From Holothuria scabra (Eukaryota > Echinodermata > Holothuroidea > Aspidochirotida > Holothuriidae): a DNA stretch of 64,000 nucleotides. Of the stretch, positions 46,205 through 58,857 are shown piece by piece (the first letter of the stretch is position 1; every line of letters begins with the position of its first letter). The stretch is from contig CM074193.1 in the NCBI GenBank assembly GCA_037179385.1, forward strand, positions 45,723,082 through 45,787,081. The letters are read 5' to 3'. The position numbers and the translations under genes are program-made. Below the pieces are notes generated by a model. It saw only the letters and a program-made list of their open reading frames with translations. It searched no databases and had not been told where the DNA came from.

Positions 46205-48707
46205 GTTCCTGCTATGATCTCCAATAGGGTTTTAATTGGCTCATTTCGAAGGATAAGGGTGTATTTTAGAACGCGCAAAAAATAATAATTGTTGTAAATG
46301 AGTCTGAAAATGATAAAAATGAAAGGCTATAGCCTTGCCATTTTTGTCAAATTTCGTCATTTTTCGACAGGATATAAATATTCAGCTCTTCATCATTAAT
46401 TACAAGATCTTGATATTATGATCTCGAAAAGGCTTTTTAATTGGCCCATTTCGAAGTTAAAGGGTGTATTTTAGCTCGCGCAAAGAAATCAACTGTTGTG
46501 CGCGCACTTTTACTGTTGTTACGACCATCATAACTTGATTGAGAATTGATAATCACGTTAAGAGTTTTCTTTTTCATTGAAACATTATTGAAACTCGGAT
46601 TTTGAAGAATTTCCCAAATAAGGCTGAAAAAGATAAAAATGGAAGGCTTTAGCCTTGCCATTTTTGTCAAATTTTGTCATTTTTCGACAGGATATAAATA
46701 ATCAGCTTTTATTAATTAATTATTAGAAATTGCTGTTATGATCTCAAAAAGGCTTTTAATTGGCCCATTTCGAAGTTTAAGGGTGTATTTTAGCACGTCC
46801 AAAAAAAATAAATAAGTATTGTTCGTGCATTTTTACCGTTGTTAGGACTGTCATATCTTGATTGAAAATTGATAATCACGTTAAGATTTTTCTGTTTCAT
46901 TGAAACATGATTAAAACTCGGATTTTGTAGAATTTCCCAAAAAAGGCTAAAATTAGTAAAAATGAAAAGCCTTGCCATTTTTGTCAAATTTCGTCATTTT
47001 TCGACAGCATATGGAATTTTGGTTCTTGATCATAAATTACAAATTCTTGCTGTTATGATCTCAAAAAGGCTTTTGATTGGCTCATTTCGAAGGATAAGGG
47101 TGTATTTTAGCACGCGCAAAGAAATCAACTGTTGTGCGCGCACTTTAACTGTTGTTAGGACCATCATATCATGATTGAGAATTGATAATCACGTTAAGAG
47201 TTTTCTTTTTCATTGAAACATGATTAAAACTCGGATTTTGAAGAAATTCCCAAATAAGGCTGAAAATGATAAAAATGAAAGGCTATATGGCCTTGCCATT
47301 TTCGTCGAATTTCGTCATTTTTCGACAGCATATGAAATTTCGGTTCTTGATCATACGTTACAAGATCTGGCTGTTATGATCTCAAAAAGGCTTTCAACTG
47401 GCCCATTTCGAAGGATAAGGGTGTATTTTACCACGCGCAAAGAGAACAACTGTTGTGCGCGCACTTTTACTGTTGTTAGGACCACATATCTTGGTTGAGA
47501 ATTGATAATCACGTTAAGAGTTTTTTTTTCATTGAAACATGATTGAAACTCGGATTTTGAGAATTTCCCAAATAAGGCTAAAACTTATAAAAATGAAAGG
47601 CTATAGCCTTGCCATTTTTGTCAAATTTCGTCATATTTTGACAGGATATTTAATTTCGGTTTTTGATCATAAATTTCAAATCCTTGCTGTTATGTTCTCG
47701 AAAAGGCCCATTTCGAAGTTTTAGGGTGTATTTTAGCACCTGTCAACAAAAAAAAAATTAATTAATAAAAATTGTGCGTGCAATTTTACAGTTGTTAGGA
47801 CCGTTATATCTTGATTGAAAATTGATAATAACGTTAAGAGTTTAATTTTTCTTTGAAACATGATTAAAACTCGGATTTTGAAGAATTTCCCAGAAAAGGC
47901 TAAAATTAATAAAAATGAAAGGCCTTGCCATTTTTGTCAAATTTCGTCATTTTTCGACAGCGTATAAAATTTTCGGTTTTTGATCATAAATGACGGGATC
48001 TGGCTGTAATGATCCCAAAAAGGCTTTCAACTGGCCCATTTCGAAGGATAAGGGTGTATTTTAGCACGCGCAAAGAAATCAACTTTTTTGCGCGCACTTT
48101 TACTTTAGTTAGGACCATCATATCATGATTCAGAATTGATAGTCACGTCAAAAGGTTTCTTTTTCATTAAAACATGATCAAAACTCGGATTTTAAAAAAT
48201 TTCCAAAATAAGGCTGAAAATGATAAAAAATGAAAGGCTATAGCCTTGCCATTTTTGTCAAATTTCGTCATTTTTCGACAGGATATAAATATTCAGGTTT
48301 TCATGATTAATTACAAGATCTGGCTGTTATGATCCCAAAAAGGCTTTCAACTGGCCCATTTCGAAGGATAAGGGTGTATTTTACCACGCGCAAAGAGAAC
48401 AACTGTTGTGCGCGCACTTTTACTGTTGTTAGGACCATCATATCTTGGTTGAGAATTGATAATCACGTTAAGAGTTTTTTTTTTATTGAAACATGATTAA
48501 AACTCGGATTTTAAAAAATTTCCAAAATAAGGCTGAAAATGATAAAAAATGAAAGGCTATAGCCTTGCCATTTTTGTCAAATTTCGTCATTTTTCGAAAG
48601 GATATAAATATTCAGGTTTTCATGATTAATAACAAGATCTGGCTGTTATGATCTCAAAAAGGCTTTCAACTGGCCCATTTCGAAGGATAAGGGTGTATTT
48701 TAGCACG

Positions 48708-48734
48708 TGCAAAAAAAAAAAAAAAAAAAAAAAA
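48708..48734. repeat. A-run inside a satellite unit
   Basis: About 26 As (one T near the end) directly after TTTTAGCACGTGC, the same place in the monomer as the A-run at 43091-43119. Confidence 0.9.
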
Positions 48735-51700
48735 TAAATATTGTGCGTGCATTTTTACCGTTGTTAGGACCATCATATCTTGATTGAAAATTTATAATCA
48801 CGTTAAGAGTTTTATTTTTCATTTTAACATTATTAAAACTCGGTTTTTGAAGAATTTCCCCAAAAAGGCTAAAATTAATCAAAATGAAAGGCTGTAAGCC
48901 TTGCCATTTTTGTCAAATTTCGTCATTTTTCGACAGCATATGAAATTTTGGTTCTTGAGCATAAATTACAAATTCTTGCTGTTATGATCTCAAAAAGGGT
49001 TTCAATTGGCCCATTTCGAAGGATAAGCGTGTATTTTAGCACGCGCAAAGAAATCAACTGTTGTGCGCGCACTTTTACTGTTGTTAGGACCATCATATCA
49101 TGATTCAGAAAAGCGCGCACTTTTACTGCTGTAAGGACCATCATATCTTGATTGAGAATAGATAATCACATCAAGAGTTTGCTTTTTCATTGAAACATGA
49201 TTAAAAATCGGATTTTGAAGAATTGTACAAATAAGGCTGAAAATGATAAAAATGAAAGGCTATAGCCTTGACATTTTTGTCAAATTTCGTCATATTTCGA
49301 CAGCATATGACATTTCGGTTCTGGATCATACGTTACAAGATCTGGCTGTTATGATCTCGAAAAGGCTTTCAAATGGCCCCTTTCGAAGAATTAGGGTGTA
49401 TTTAAGCACGCGCAAAGAAATCAACTATTGTGCGCGCACTTTTACTGTTGTTAGGACCATCATATCTTGATTGAGAATAGATAATCACGTTATGAGTTTT
49501 CTTTTTCATTGAAACATGATTAAAATTCAGATTTTGAAGATTTTAAAAAATTAGGCTGAAAATGATAAAAATGAAAAGCTATAGCCTTGCCATTTTTGTC
49601 AAATTTCGTCATATTTTAACAGCATATGAAATCTCGGCTCTTGATCATACGTTACAAGATCCGGCTGTTATGATCTCAAAAAGGCTTTCAACTGGTCCTT
49701 TTCGAAGGATAAGGGTGTATTTTACCACGTGCAAAGAGATCAACTGTTGTGCGTGCACTTTTACTGTTGTTAGGACCATCATATCATGATTCAGAATTCA
49801 TAGTCACGTCAAAAGTTTCCTTTTTCATTGAAACATGATTAAAATTCGGATTTTAAAAAATTTCCCAAATAAGGCTGAAAATGATAAAAATGAAAGGCTA
49901 TAGCCTTGCCATTTTTGTCAAATTTCGTCATTTTTCGACAGCATATGAAATTTCGGTTCTTGATCATACGTTACAAGATCTGGCTGTTTTGATCTCAAAA
50001 AGGCTTTCAACTGGCCCATTTCGAAGGATAAGGGTGTATTTTAGCACGCGCAGAGAAATCAACTGTTGTGCGCGCACTTTTAATGTTGTTAGGACCATCA
50101 TATCATGATTCAAAATTGATTGTCATGTTAAGAGTTCTCTGTTTCATTGAAACATATTTGAAACTCGGATTTTGATGAAATTCCCAAGTAAGACTGAAAA
50201 TGATAAAAATGAAAGGCTATAGCCTCGCCATTTTTGTCAAATTTCGTCATTTTTCGACAGCATATGAAATTTCGGTTCTTGATCATACGTTACAAGATCC
50301 GGCTGTTATGATCTCAAAAAGGCTTTCAACTGACCCTTTTCGAAGGATAAGGGTGTATTAAAGCTCGCGCAAAGAGACATGTTATTGTGCGTGCACTTTT
50401 ACTGTTGTTAGGACCAGCATATCTTTATTGAGAATAGATAATCACGTTAAGAGTTTTCTTTTTCATTGAAACATGATTGAAACTCGGATTTTGAAGAATT
50501 TCCCAAATAAGGCTAAAACTAATAAAAATGAAAGGCTATAGCCTTGCTTTTTTTGTCAAATTTCTTCTTTTTTGACAGGATATTTAATTTCGGGTTTTTC
50601 ATCATAAATTACAAATTCTTGCTGTTATGATCTCGAAAAGGCTTTTTCATAGGCCCATTTCGAAGTTTTAGGGTGTATTTTAGCACGCGCAAAGAAATCA
50701 ACTGTTGTGCGGGCATTTTTACTGTTGTTAGGACCACCATATCATAATTATGAATTTATAGTCACGTTAAGAGTTTTCTTTTTCATTGAAACATGATTAA
50801 AACTCAGATTTTGAAGAATTTCCCAAATTAGGCTGAAAATGATAAAAATGAAAAGCTATATAGCCTTGCCATTTTTGTCAAATTTCGTCATTTTTCGACA
50901 GGATGTAAATAATCAGCTTTTAGTAATTAATTATTAGATATTGCTCTTATGATCTCGAAAAGGCTTTCAATTGGCCTATTTCGAAGGATAAGGGTGTATT
51001 TTAGCACGCGCAAAGAAATCAACTGTTGTGCGGGCACTTTTCATGTTGATAGGATCATCATATCATGATTCAGAATTGATTGTCATGTTAAGAGTTCTCT
51101 GTTTCATTGAAACATATTTGAAACTCGGATTTTGATGAAATTCCCAAATAAGGCTGAAAATGATAAAAATGAAAGGCTATAGCCTTGCCATTTTTGTCAA
51201 ATTTCGTCATTTTTCGACAGGATATAAATATTCAGGTTTTCATGATTAATAACAAGATCTGGCTGTTATGATCCCAAAAAGGCTTTCAACTGGCCCATTT
51301 CGAAGGATAAGGGTGTATTTTAGCACGCGCAAAGAAATCAACTGTTGTGCGCGCACTTTTAATGTTGTTAGGACCATCATATCATGATTCAGAATTGATT
51401 GTCATGTTAAGAGTTCTCTGTTTCATTGAAACATATTTGAAACTCGGATTTTGATGAAATTCCCAAATAAGGCTGAAAATGATAAAAATGAAAGGCTATA
51501 GCCTTGCCATTTTTGTCAAATTTCGTCATTTTTCGACAGCATATGAAATTTCGGTTCTTGATCATACGTTACAAGATCTGGCTGTTATGATCTCAAAAAG
51601 GCTTTCAACTGGACTATTTCGAAGGATAAGGGTGTATTTTAGCACGCGCAAAGAGACATGTTATTGTGCGCGCACTTTTACTGTTGTTAGGACCAGCATA

Positions 51701-53502
51701 TCATAATTATGAATTTGTAGTCACGTTAAGAGTTTTCTTTTTCATTGAAACATGATTAAAACTCAGATTTTGAAGAATTTCCCAAATTAGGCTGAAAATG
51801 ATAAAAATGAAAAGCTATAGCCTTGCCATTTTTGTCAAATTTCGTCATTTTTCGACAGGATGTAAATAATCAGCTTTTAGTAATTAATTATTAGATATTG
51901 CTCTTATGATCTCGAAAAGGCTTTCAATTGGCCTATTTCGAAGGATAAGGGTGTATTTTAGCACGCGCAAAGAAATCAACTGTTGTGCGTACACTTTTCA
52001 TGTTGTTAGGATCATCATATCAAGATTCAGTATTAAAAACCACGTTAAGAGTTTTATTTTTCATTGAAACATGATTTAAATTCGGATTTTGAAGAATTGT
52101 ACAAATAAGGCTGAAAATGATAAAAATGAAAGGCTATAGCCTTGCCATTTGCGTCAAATTTCGTCATTTTTCGACAGCATATGAAATTTCTGTTCCGGAT
52201 CATACGTTACAAGATCTGGCTGTTATGATCTCAAAAACGCTTTCAATTGGCCCATTTCGAAGGATAAGCGTGTATTTTAGCACGCGCAAAGAAATCAACT
52301 GTTGTGCGCGCACTTTTACTGTTGTTAGGACCATCATATCAGGATTCAGAATTGATAGTCACGTTAAGAGTTTTCTTTTTCATTGAAAAATGAATAAAAC
52401 TCGGATTTTGAAGAATTTTACAAATTAGGCTGAAAATGATAAAAATGAAAGGCTATAGCCTTGCCATTTTTGTCAAATTTCGTCATTTTTTGACAGCATA
52501 TGAAATTTCGGCTCTTGATCATACGTTACAAGATCTGGCTGTTATGATCTCGAAAAGAATGTTTAATTGGCCCATTTCGAAGTTTAAGGGTGTATTTTAG
52601 CACGCGCAAAGAAATCAACTGTTGTGCGCGCACTTTTACTGTTGTTAGGACCATCATATCATGATTCAGAATTGATAATCACGTCAAGAGTTTTCTTTTG
52701 AAGAGTTTTCTTTTTCATTGAAACATGATTAAATTTCGAATTTTGAAAAATTGCCCAAATCAGGGTAAAATTTAAAAAATAAAAGGCTATAGCTTTGCTT
52801 GTTTGTCAGATTTCGTCATTTTGGTGACAGGATATAAAATCTCGGTTTTTTATCATAAATTACAAAATCTTGCTGTAATGCTCTTGAAAAGGCTTTCCTT
52901 TGGTTGATTTTATAGGTTAATGGTGTATTTCAGCACGTAAAAAGAAAATAATAAATGTGTGTGCGTTCTTTTACCTTTGTTAGGACCATTATATCATGAT
53001 TCAGAATTGATAGTCACGTTTAGAGTTTTCTGTTTTTTTGAAACGTGTTCAAAAATCGACTTTTGAAAAATTGTCCAAATAAGGCTAAAAATGATAAAAA
53101 ATATGAGGCTACAGCCTTGTTTTTTAAACAATTTTTTATGTTTTGAGGGCATATAAAATTTCGATTTTTTATCACAAATTACAAAATATGGATGCTTTGA
53201 TCTGAAAAGACCACTAATTGGCTGATTTCGAAGTATAAGGGTGTGTTTTAGCAGGCGCAAAGAAAATGATTGGTGGGCGCGCATTTTAACTGCTGTTAAG
53301 AACATCATATCATGATTTCAAATTTAAATGCATGTTTAGAGTTTTCTTTCATACAGAAGCACGTTGGAAAACAATTAATGAAAACTTGCCTTAAAAAGGT
53401 ATTTTTATCATATTTTATCATTCTGTGACTGTAAATAAAATTTTGATTTTCGATTAGATTTTTTTCAAGATGATAATGCTGTGACCTTTCAAAGAGTTTT
53501 AA

Positions 53503-53895
53503 GCCCAGATCACACTACAGCGATATCGGATCGGATTTCGCTCCGATTTTTCTGAGCATCTTTGGTCAAAGAGAAACAAAAAATTGTCATCCTGTGTAAA
53601 TATATGATTTGTGTTGCCGGACTAGGAAAATTTAAGTTACACTAATTATACCGTGACGTCACATCCGCAGACAGCTTTTATCGGATACGCGTAGTCCGAT
53701 AAATGCTATTCGTCAATGTGACGTCACGAAATGAATCGTTTAAATTTCATTTCTGTTGTCCTCTCATACCGATCATACATTTCCACAAGATGCCAAATGT
53801 TCGGTTCTTTCTGTCAATGGATGGAGTGGATTTTAACTAAAACTCACAAAACTTGCAGAGTAATCCGATCCGATATCACTGTAGTTTGATATGGG
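53503..53895. mobile_element. Inverted-repeat MITE at the right satellite edge
   Basis: The left end GCCCAGATCACACTACAG runs on into CGATATCGGATCGG; the right end read from the other strand is CCCATATCAAACTACAG followed by TGATATCGGATCGG. TTTTAA flanks both sides (53497-53502 and 53896-53901), and the satellite monomer continues after it. No coding capacity. The superfamily is unresolved: a TTAA-type group is possible, but the terminal CACACTACAG style also occurs in other DNA transposons. Confidence 0.75.
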
Positions 53896-53925
53896 TTTTA
53901 ACTGGCTCATTTGAAGAGATTATAT
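53896..53925. repeat. Last satellite remnant
   Basis: TTTTAACTGGCTCATTTGAA matches the monomer segment after the GGCTTT box and ends the array. Confidence 0.65.
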
Positions 53926-54190
53926 AAGCCATTTCATTTGTCGGAGTCCATGAACTCTCTCATTACTATCTTATCCACACAATATGGTGATCTGAATTGT
54001 GTTCCACGAAATATCAAGGGGTACGTTGGAATGCCATTGCACCAATCTTAAATAGGCAGTTTATACATATTGTGAGGGTGGCCCCAAATAAATTTTTAAC
54101 ACTGCGAGAATTGAAAAAAGTAAGTTAGTTAGAAATGGGGAGATGCAGAAATCGTCAGTGTATTGAATTACCATTTATCATTTTATTTAA

Positions 54191-54490
54191 AGGTCAAGTT
54201 CTCTCACCCCAAACAGTACCAATTCTTCTAACCTTCTTACTGAAGCCCCTCCCACCACAATTGTCTGAAATTCATCCTCATCCAGACACAATCTCAGTTT
54301 ATTGCTTCAGGGTGAGTATAGAAAAACTCAATTTATATAATCAAAACACTCTCAGTAGCGTTCACGCTGTGTGATATAAGCTTTGCACTCCTGCTTTGTT
54401 TGAATTAGCTGTCAATCAAAGACCTGAGCCAATTGAGAATTTCGGTACCCGGGTTCCAAAATTGTAGTCTGTGGTGAGAGGTTTGGGCCT
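54191..54490. mobile_element. TTAA-type MITE family A, copy 4, inverted orientation
   Basis: It begins TTAA then AGGTCAAGTTCTCTCACCCC and ends GTGAGAGGTTTGGGCCT then TTAT. It contains ATCTCAGTTTATTGCTTC and GCTGTCAATCAAAG, the reverse complement of the boxes in copies 2, 3 and 5. Confidence 0.8.
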
Positions 54491-54974
54491 TTATTTTCAT
54501 TTTTTGTCTTTTTTGAAGGAAAGAAGTATTTCCGTTCAAACAGACCTTCATTCACAATAATTTTGTAAGAACATAGCATTGTCAATGAAAATTTACATTG
54601 AACGCGTTTGTATACTTTTGTTTCCTTAAAGGAAAAACATCAATTACAAAGATGAAAACATTACACAATTAACAAAGGAGGCCTATTTATGTCTGTATAT
54701 GGCTTTGCTAAATAAAAATGAAGTAAAATGAATTATCAGCAATACCAAACAATAATCTTAGGAGCATTTTTTAAGTTGTCAAAATTAAACTGAATATAAT
54801 GATCGAAAAATTAATCCTAATTTTGTTAGCCAAAGAAGATGCACGTATGAAACTTGTTCATGGCACACAAAAAGTGAGATGGCGTAATTTGAGAGTTCTT
54901 TTTGTCCATTCCATCACTCTGTTGAATTGCCAAAGGATTACTGCAGGTAGGTAGGTAACATAGTAAAGTTAGGT

Positions 54975-55212
54975 TAGTCGTTAGATGGAGCTTTACTTCC
55001 CAGTTTCCAACCAATTGGTTGGAGTTGAGCCGGTCACGTATGGCTCCCTGCGAGCATGTTTTCCCTTCCCCATTGCTTATGCGAGCACCAAGCACAATGA
55101 CAGTAGATTCCGTTTTTAAAGACTTCGATATGACTCGTCCAGGACCCTAACTCTTGATCTCCCGACTCCAGGGCTGATGCACTAACCACTTGACGATGCA
55201 GTCGGTCCAATA
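54975..55212 (-). mobile_element. Near full-length tRNA-derived SINE
   Basis: On the minus strand it has a tRNA-like head (AAGTGGTTAGTGCATCAG as A box; GGACGAGTC near the B box), the body boxes GAAGTCTTTAAAAACGGA and GCAATGGGGAAGGGAAAAC, and a tail ending TCCATCTAACGACTAACC. It matches the copy at 8278-8522. Confidence 0.8.
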
Positions 55213-55504
55213 ATGTGAGTAGGAGATAGGGAAGAATGACGTAGGTTCAGGAATCCTCTTAAAAAGCCAAAATAAAATATGACCGATTCTAGACTTTAAA
55301 ATATTGCCTTTTTGTGACGAAAAAACATCTTTTCTAATATGAAAAAAAACAAACACACTCTCTAACAAAAAGTAGATTTAGTCATTCGCTTCGTTAGAGT
55401 GTTAATTCACTTCATGCATTGCAGGGGCGTAGCCAGGATTTTCTTGTGTGGGGGGGGGGGGGCAAAATCGACTCATCGTCCCCAATCTTGACCGACAGGA
55501 CTAT

Positions 55505-55690
55505 CTAAGCGGAGCGCCACCATCGGTTGGCGCGGAGCGTACAAGAAAAATTTTGGTTTTAGAAACCCCTCAGTTGGCAGGAAACGGCACTTCCCGAATG
55601 TTTTATGCATGTTCCCAGCCTGGAAATATGGATCTCATTTCTGATATTTCTCAATTAATGCAAAAAAAAAAAAATCAATCTATGAAAAAT
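55505..55690. repeat. GCGGAGCG-family repeat, copy 3
   Basis: AGCGGAGCGCCACCATCGG, GCGCGGAGCGTACAAGAA and AACGGCACTTCCCGAATG, as in 14471-14660. Confidence 0.75.
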
Positions 55691-55707
55691 GTTAATACAT
55701 GTTTCTA

Positions 55708-55815
55708 AGCGGATCTCTACCATCGATGGGTGCGGAGCGTACCAGGAAATTTTTGGCTTTACAAACCCCTCAGATGGCCGGAAACGGCACTTCTCGAGTG
55801 TTCTAAGCAAGAATA
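55708..55815. repeat. GCGGAGCG-family repeat, copy 4 (tandem to copy 3)
   Basis: AAGCGGATCTCTACCATCG, GTGCGGAGCGTACCAGGAA, GGCCGGAAACGGCACTTC. It follows copy 3 directly. Confidence 0.75.
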
Positions 55816-58547
55816 TGTTCAGCCCAACTTCGAAATTCTCCCCGCTTCTTAATTGGAGCACTTGACAAATATTGAGGGGCTGAACATACCTTTAGCCCAA
55901 ACTTTTTCATTTTTCATCGCCGCCACTGGGGTGCGGCAATTTCTTGAGGGAGCGAAGCGCCCAAGTGAGGAGCCGAGCGACCGAACGGGGAGAGGGTGTG
56001 GTTCTCCCCCTCCCACCCCAAGGAGATTTTGCAATTTTACATCAAAATTGAGCGATCTGGTGAACACTTAAGTTGGAATTTTTGGACATTTTCAATCTTG
56101 TATCAATGTTTTCCTTATTCCCTCGAGAGTTAGCAGGGTTAGTGTGTGACTGTAAGAGGGTTACTCGGTACGAGTCAATGGGGCCCTAGGGAATTGTGTC
56201 GCATTGGAACAAAACAGCTACTCATAAGGCTTACATTTAGTTGGCTAAACCAGCGGAATTGACATTTTGCCCTGAAAAACGCCCAAACTCCATTTAAATA
56301 AAAAAAATTAAAAATAAAAAAAAAAAAGGTATGGACGGGACTAAGTGCCAACCCCCTGACCACGGGCCTGTCTCCCTGGGTGTCACCTTCCCCTTTTGGA
56401 ATGTTTTGCTGTCTCGAAGAGCTTAGATGCAATATGGTGTTATGTTTTGTTCTTTTTATACTAGATTCCAGTGTTCTCCACAGGGGGTTTCAGAGGACCG
56501 ACACGTCCTCCTAGTGAAATTGACCGCTTCCCCAAAATAGTTGCCGCTCTCCAAAAAATGCAGCTTCCATTTTTAGTTCATTGCTTCATTACACATATAC
56601 AAGTCATAACTGCAACAATGTGACTTCCATCCAGGCTTGGCGCCAGGATTTGCCCGACGAAGGGCCACTCTCCGAACGGGGGAGGGGCAGGGTCAGTAGC
56701 GACCCAAGTCCCGACAGCCAGGGTGCCGTCGATGAGTTGGTGAGGGAGGTTTGAAGAAAACCTGTGCACTATACCTGCCATTGCGAGCCATATACGACAT
56801 CAAATTTGTATATGCAAGAGGAAGATATTTCCGCACTGATTTAACAGTAGAAAAGGGGGCAAAAATTTTTTGGGTTAGTACACTAAAAAGAATCTGTACT
56901 TATTTAAATCTTATATAGGTCAATAAATTGTCCCGGCATTTGGGCCTTATCGGACACAAATTATATTGTACTTTCTTCTTCGAGTCCGTACCGCACGGCT
57001 GACACAAGAGATAATTAACTAAGTTTAGCGAAATGATATGAAATTCCCTACATGAACATTAATCCATTTATTCTACTTATTAATTTACATGAAAAGATGG
57101 GAAGGGTTTGTACTTTATTTGCTCTAGGTAACGGAACTGAGGAAGGGTGTGCAAAGAGTACCGAACATTTTGGGTTTTATCGCAGAAATAACTCTTGTGA
57201 AAGCGAAAGTAACTAAACCGACCATGAGAAGGCGACAGATTATCCCCGACAGGGGGCGGGCCATGCCAGCTACCACAAGTTCCGACAGCCCCTATGTCGA
57301 GGGGGTGGTATGAAGGAGCCTAACTATCCCATGTCATTGCAGCCTTGGGCACATTTTGCACAATGTTACTTAATATTTTAAAAGCCGAGTTAATGTTCTT
57401 TTGAGTCTGAATCGTGAAATTGAAAAGCGCGCGAAATTTTTTGGTGGGCTTACAAAAATAACATAGCCTATGTAATCATTAAGAACAAAAAGGGGAAAAA
57501 AAATAGAAACTGTAGTGTTTCTAGACCCTATCGGGGATAACATACATTGTGTCGAAACCACCTGGAATACCCGATAAAATAGCCAAACTATGCTCCGTGA
57601 GTGGCTCACCATCTGACCTATCGCATGACACACACATTCAAGAAAACAGCAACTAGGCTTTGTAATATGGGATGAAATTTACGACCTCTTCATAACCTGT
57701 GTACTCTGCCTACCCGTCACTTGGTAAGGTTGAGAGGACTTACACTCTCTAGATATGTGGAATGGAAGTATTGAAAAAACTGGAGTGAATCTACAGCGCG
57801 CGTAGCGCGCCGAAAATTTGGGGTTCTTATTAGGGAAATTGTCCCTTGAAAGCAAAAAACAGGTAAACCATCGGGGAGACTAGTCGCCGTCGGGGACTGC
57901 ATACTTTATCGTAACGACTAAGAGCCCCCCTCCCCCCCCCCCCGAAAAAACTGTAAAAATCCCCCCGATTCTCTCCCTCTTCTTGCCGTTTATTTTTTTT
58001 TGGGGGGGCTCCCCTTCATTTTTTCAACATCGCCCATCGCGTCCCCAAAATTTCTGTGGGGGGGGGGCACTCTGCCCTCCTGCCCCCCCCCCCCCCGCTG
58101 GCTACGCTAGTGATGCATTGTGAAATTCACTCCGAAAAGAGTGGAATTCATTTCAAAAGCGTGAAAACTCACTCTTTCACTAGTGACTGCAATGATAGCT
58201 ATTTTGAGTGATAGACACGCCTTAAGCTCTGTACAGAATTACTTTTTATGAATAATATATGTGCCAGTATATACAGATTGGTCCATATAAATTACACACA
58301 ATTACAAAAACACCATTATTATAGGAAAAATATCCAACATATAAAGTAAGAATTATTATCGACATACACAATTAATCATATACACATAGATATATGTGAC
58401 AGTCTGAAAATATTATAGCCATAGTTAGCTAAAGCAGAAAGACAAGGCTCTGGTTATTCATTTTAATGAAGGAATTCCCCGCAACCCACACTTTAAAAAA
58501 TTCTGATGATGACAACTTCATGTGATCAGCCATTACACGTAACTTAA

Positions 58548-58814
58548 AGGGCCAATCCTCTCACCCCAAACTACACTTCCTGTACGGGGGTACCAAAAAT
58601 CTCCATTGGCCCAGCTTTTTAATTGACTGTTATTTCAAACAATGCAGATTACCAAAGCTTACATTACACAGCATGAACTGTACCGAGAGTGTTTTGATTA
58701 TACACAAATAACTTTCTATACTCACCCTGAAGCAATAAACTGAGATTGTGACTGGATAAGGATGAATTTCAGATAATTGTGGGAGGGGCTGTTTGGGATG
58801 AGAGAACTGGGCCT
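58548..58814. mobile_element. TTAA-type MITE family A, copy 5, intact TTAA on both sides
   Basis: It starts AGGGCCAATCCTCTCACCCC and ends GAGAGAACTGGGCCT. TTAA lies at 58544-58547 and 58815-58818. It has the CAATAAACTGAGATTG box. Confidence 0.85.
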
Positions 58815-58857
58815 TTAATTTCACTGACAATATCGTCCCTCATCTGACGCCCAGATT

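Larger units (their letters stand above)
46193..53502. repeat. 319-bp satellite array, homogeneous central and right part
   Basis: About 23 monomers. Landmarks recur at 319-base steps, for example the start of the ATGATAAAAATGAAAGG box near 49243, 49562 and 49881. Each unit has a 14-base dyad, AAGGCTATAGCCTT (e.g. 49895-49908), and an alternating purine-pyrimidine block, TGTGCGCGCAC. At least three subtypes differ in the block after TTCGACAG: CATATGAAATTTCGGTTC, GATATAAATATTCAGG and GATGTAAATAATCAGC. The open frames in each unit are by-products: 319 is not a multiple of three, so no frame runs on from unit to unit. The last units before 53.5 kb are strongly diverged. Confidence 0.93.
55422..58112. 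mobile_element. hAT-like element of 2.7 kb with perfect 8-bp duplication
   Basis: ATGCATTG flanks the element at 55414-55421 and 58113-58120. The left terminus is CAGGGGCGTAGCCAGGAT; the right from the other strand is CACTAGCGTAGCCAGCGG. Both ends continue into G- or C-runs. Inside lie two GCGGAGCG-family repeats (55505-55690 and 55708-55815). No intact hAT transposase frame was seen, so it is non-autonomous or decayed. The termini match the short MITEs at 13066, 24053, 28908 and 33534, so it may be close to their parent. Confidence 0.8.

Noticed and set aside
49243..52386. Repeated 75-89 residue frames in the satellite units
   Set aside because: They are alike only because the monomers are alike. 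The unit length is not a multiple of three, the start is inside each monomer and the frame does not pass from unit to unit.
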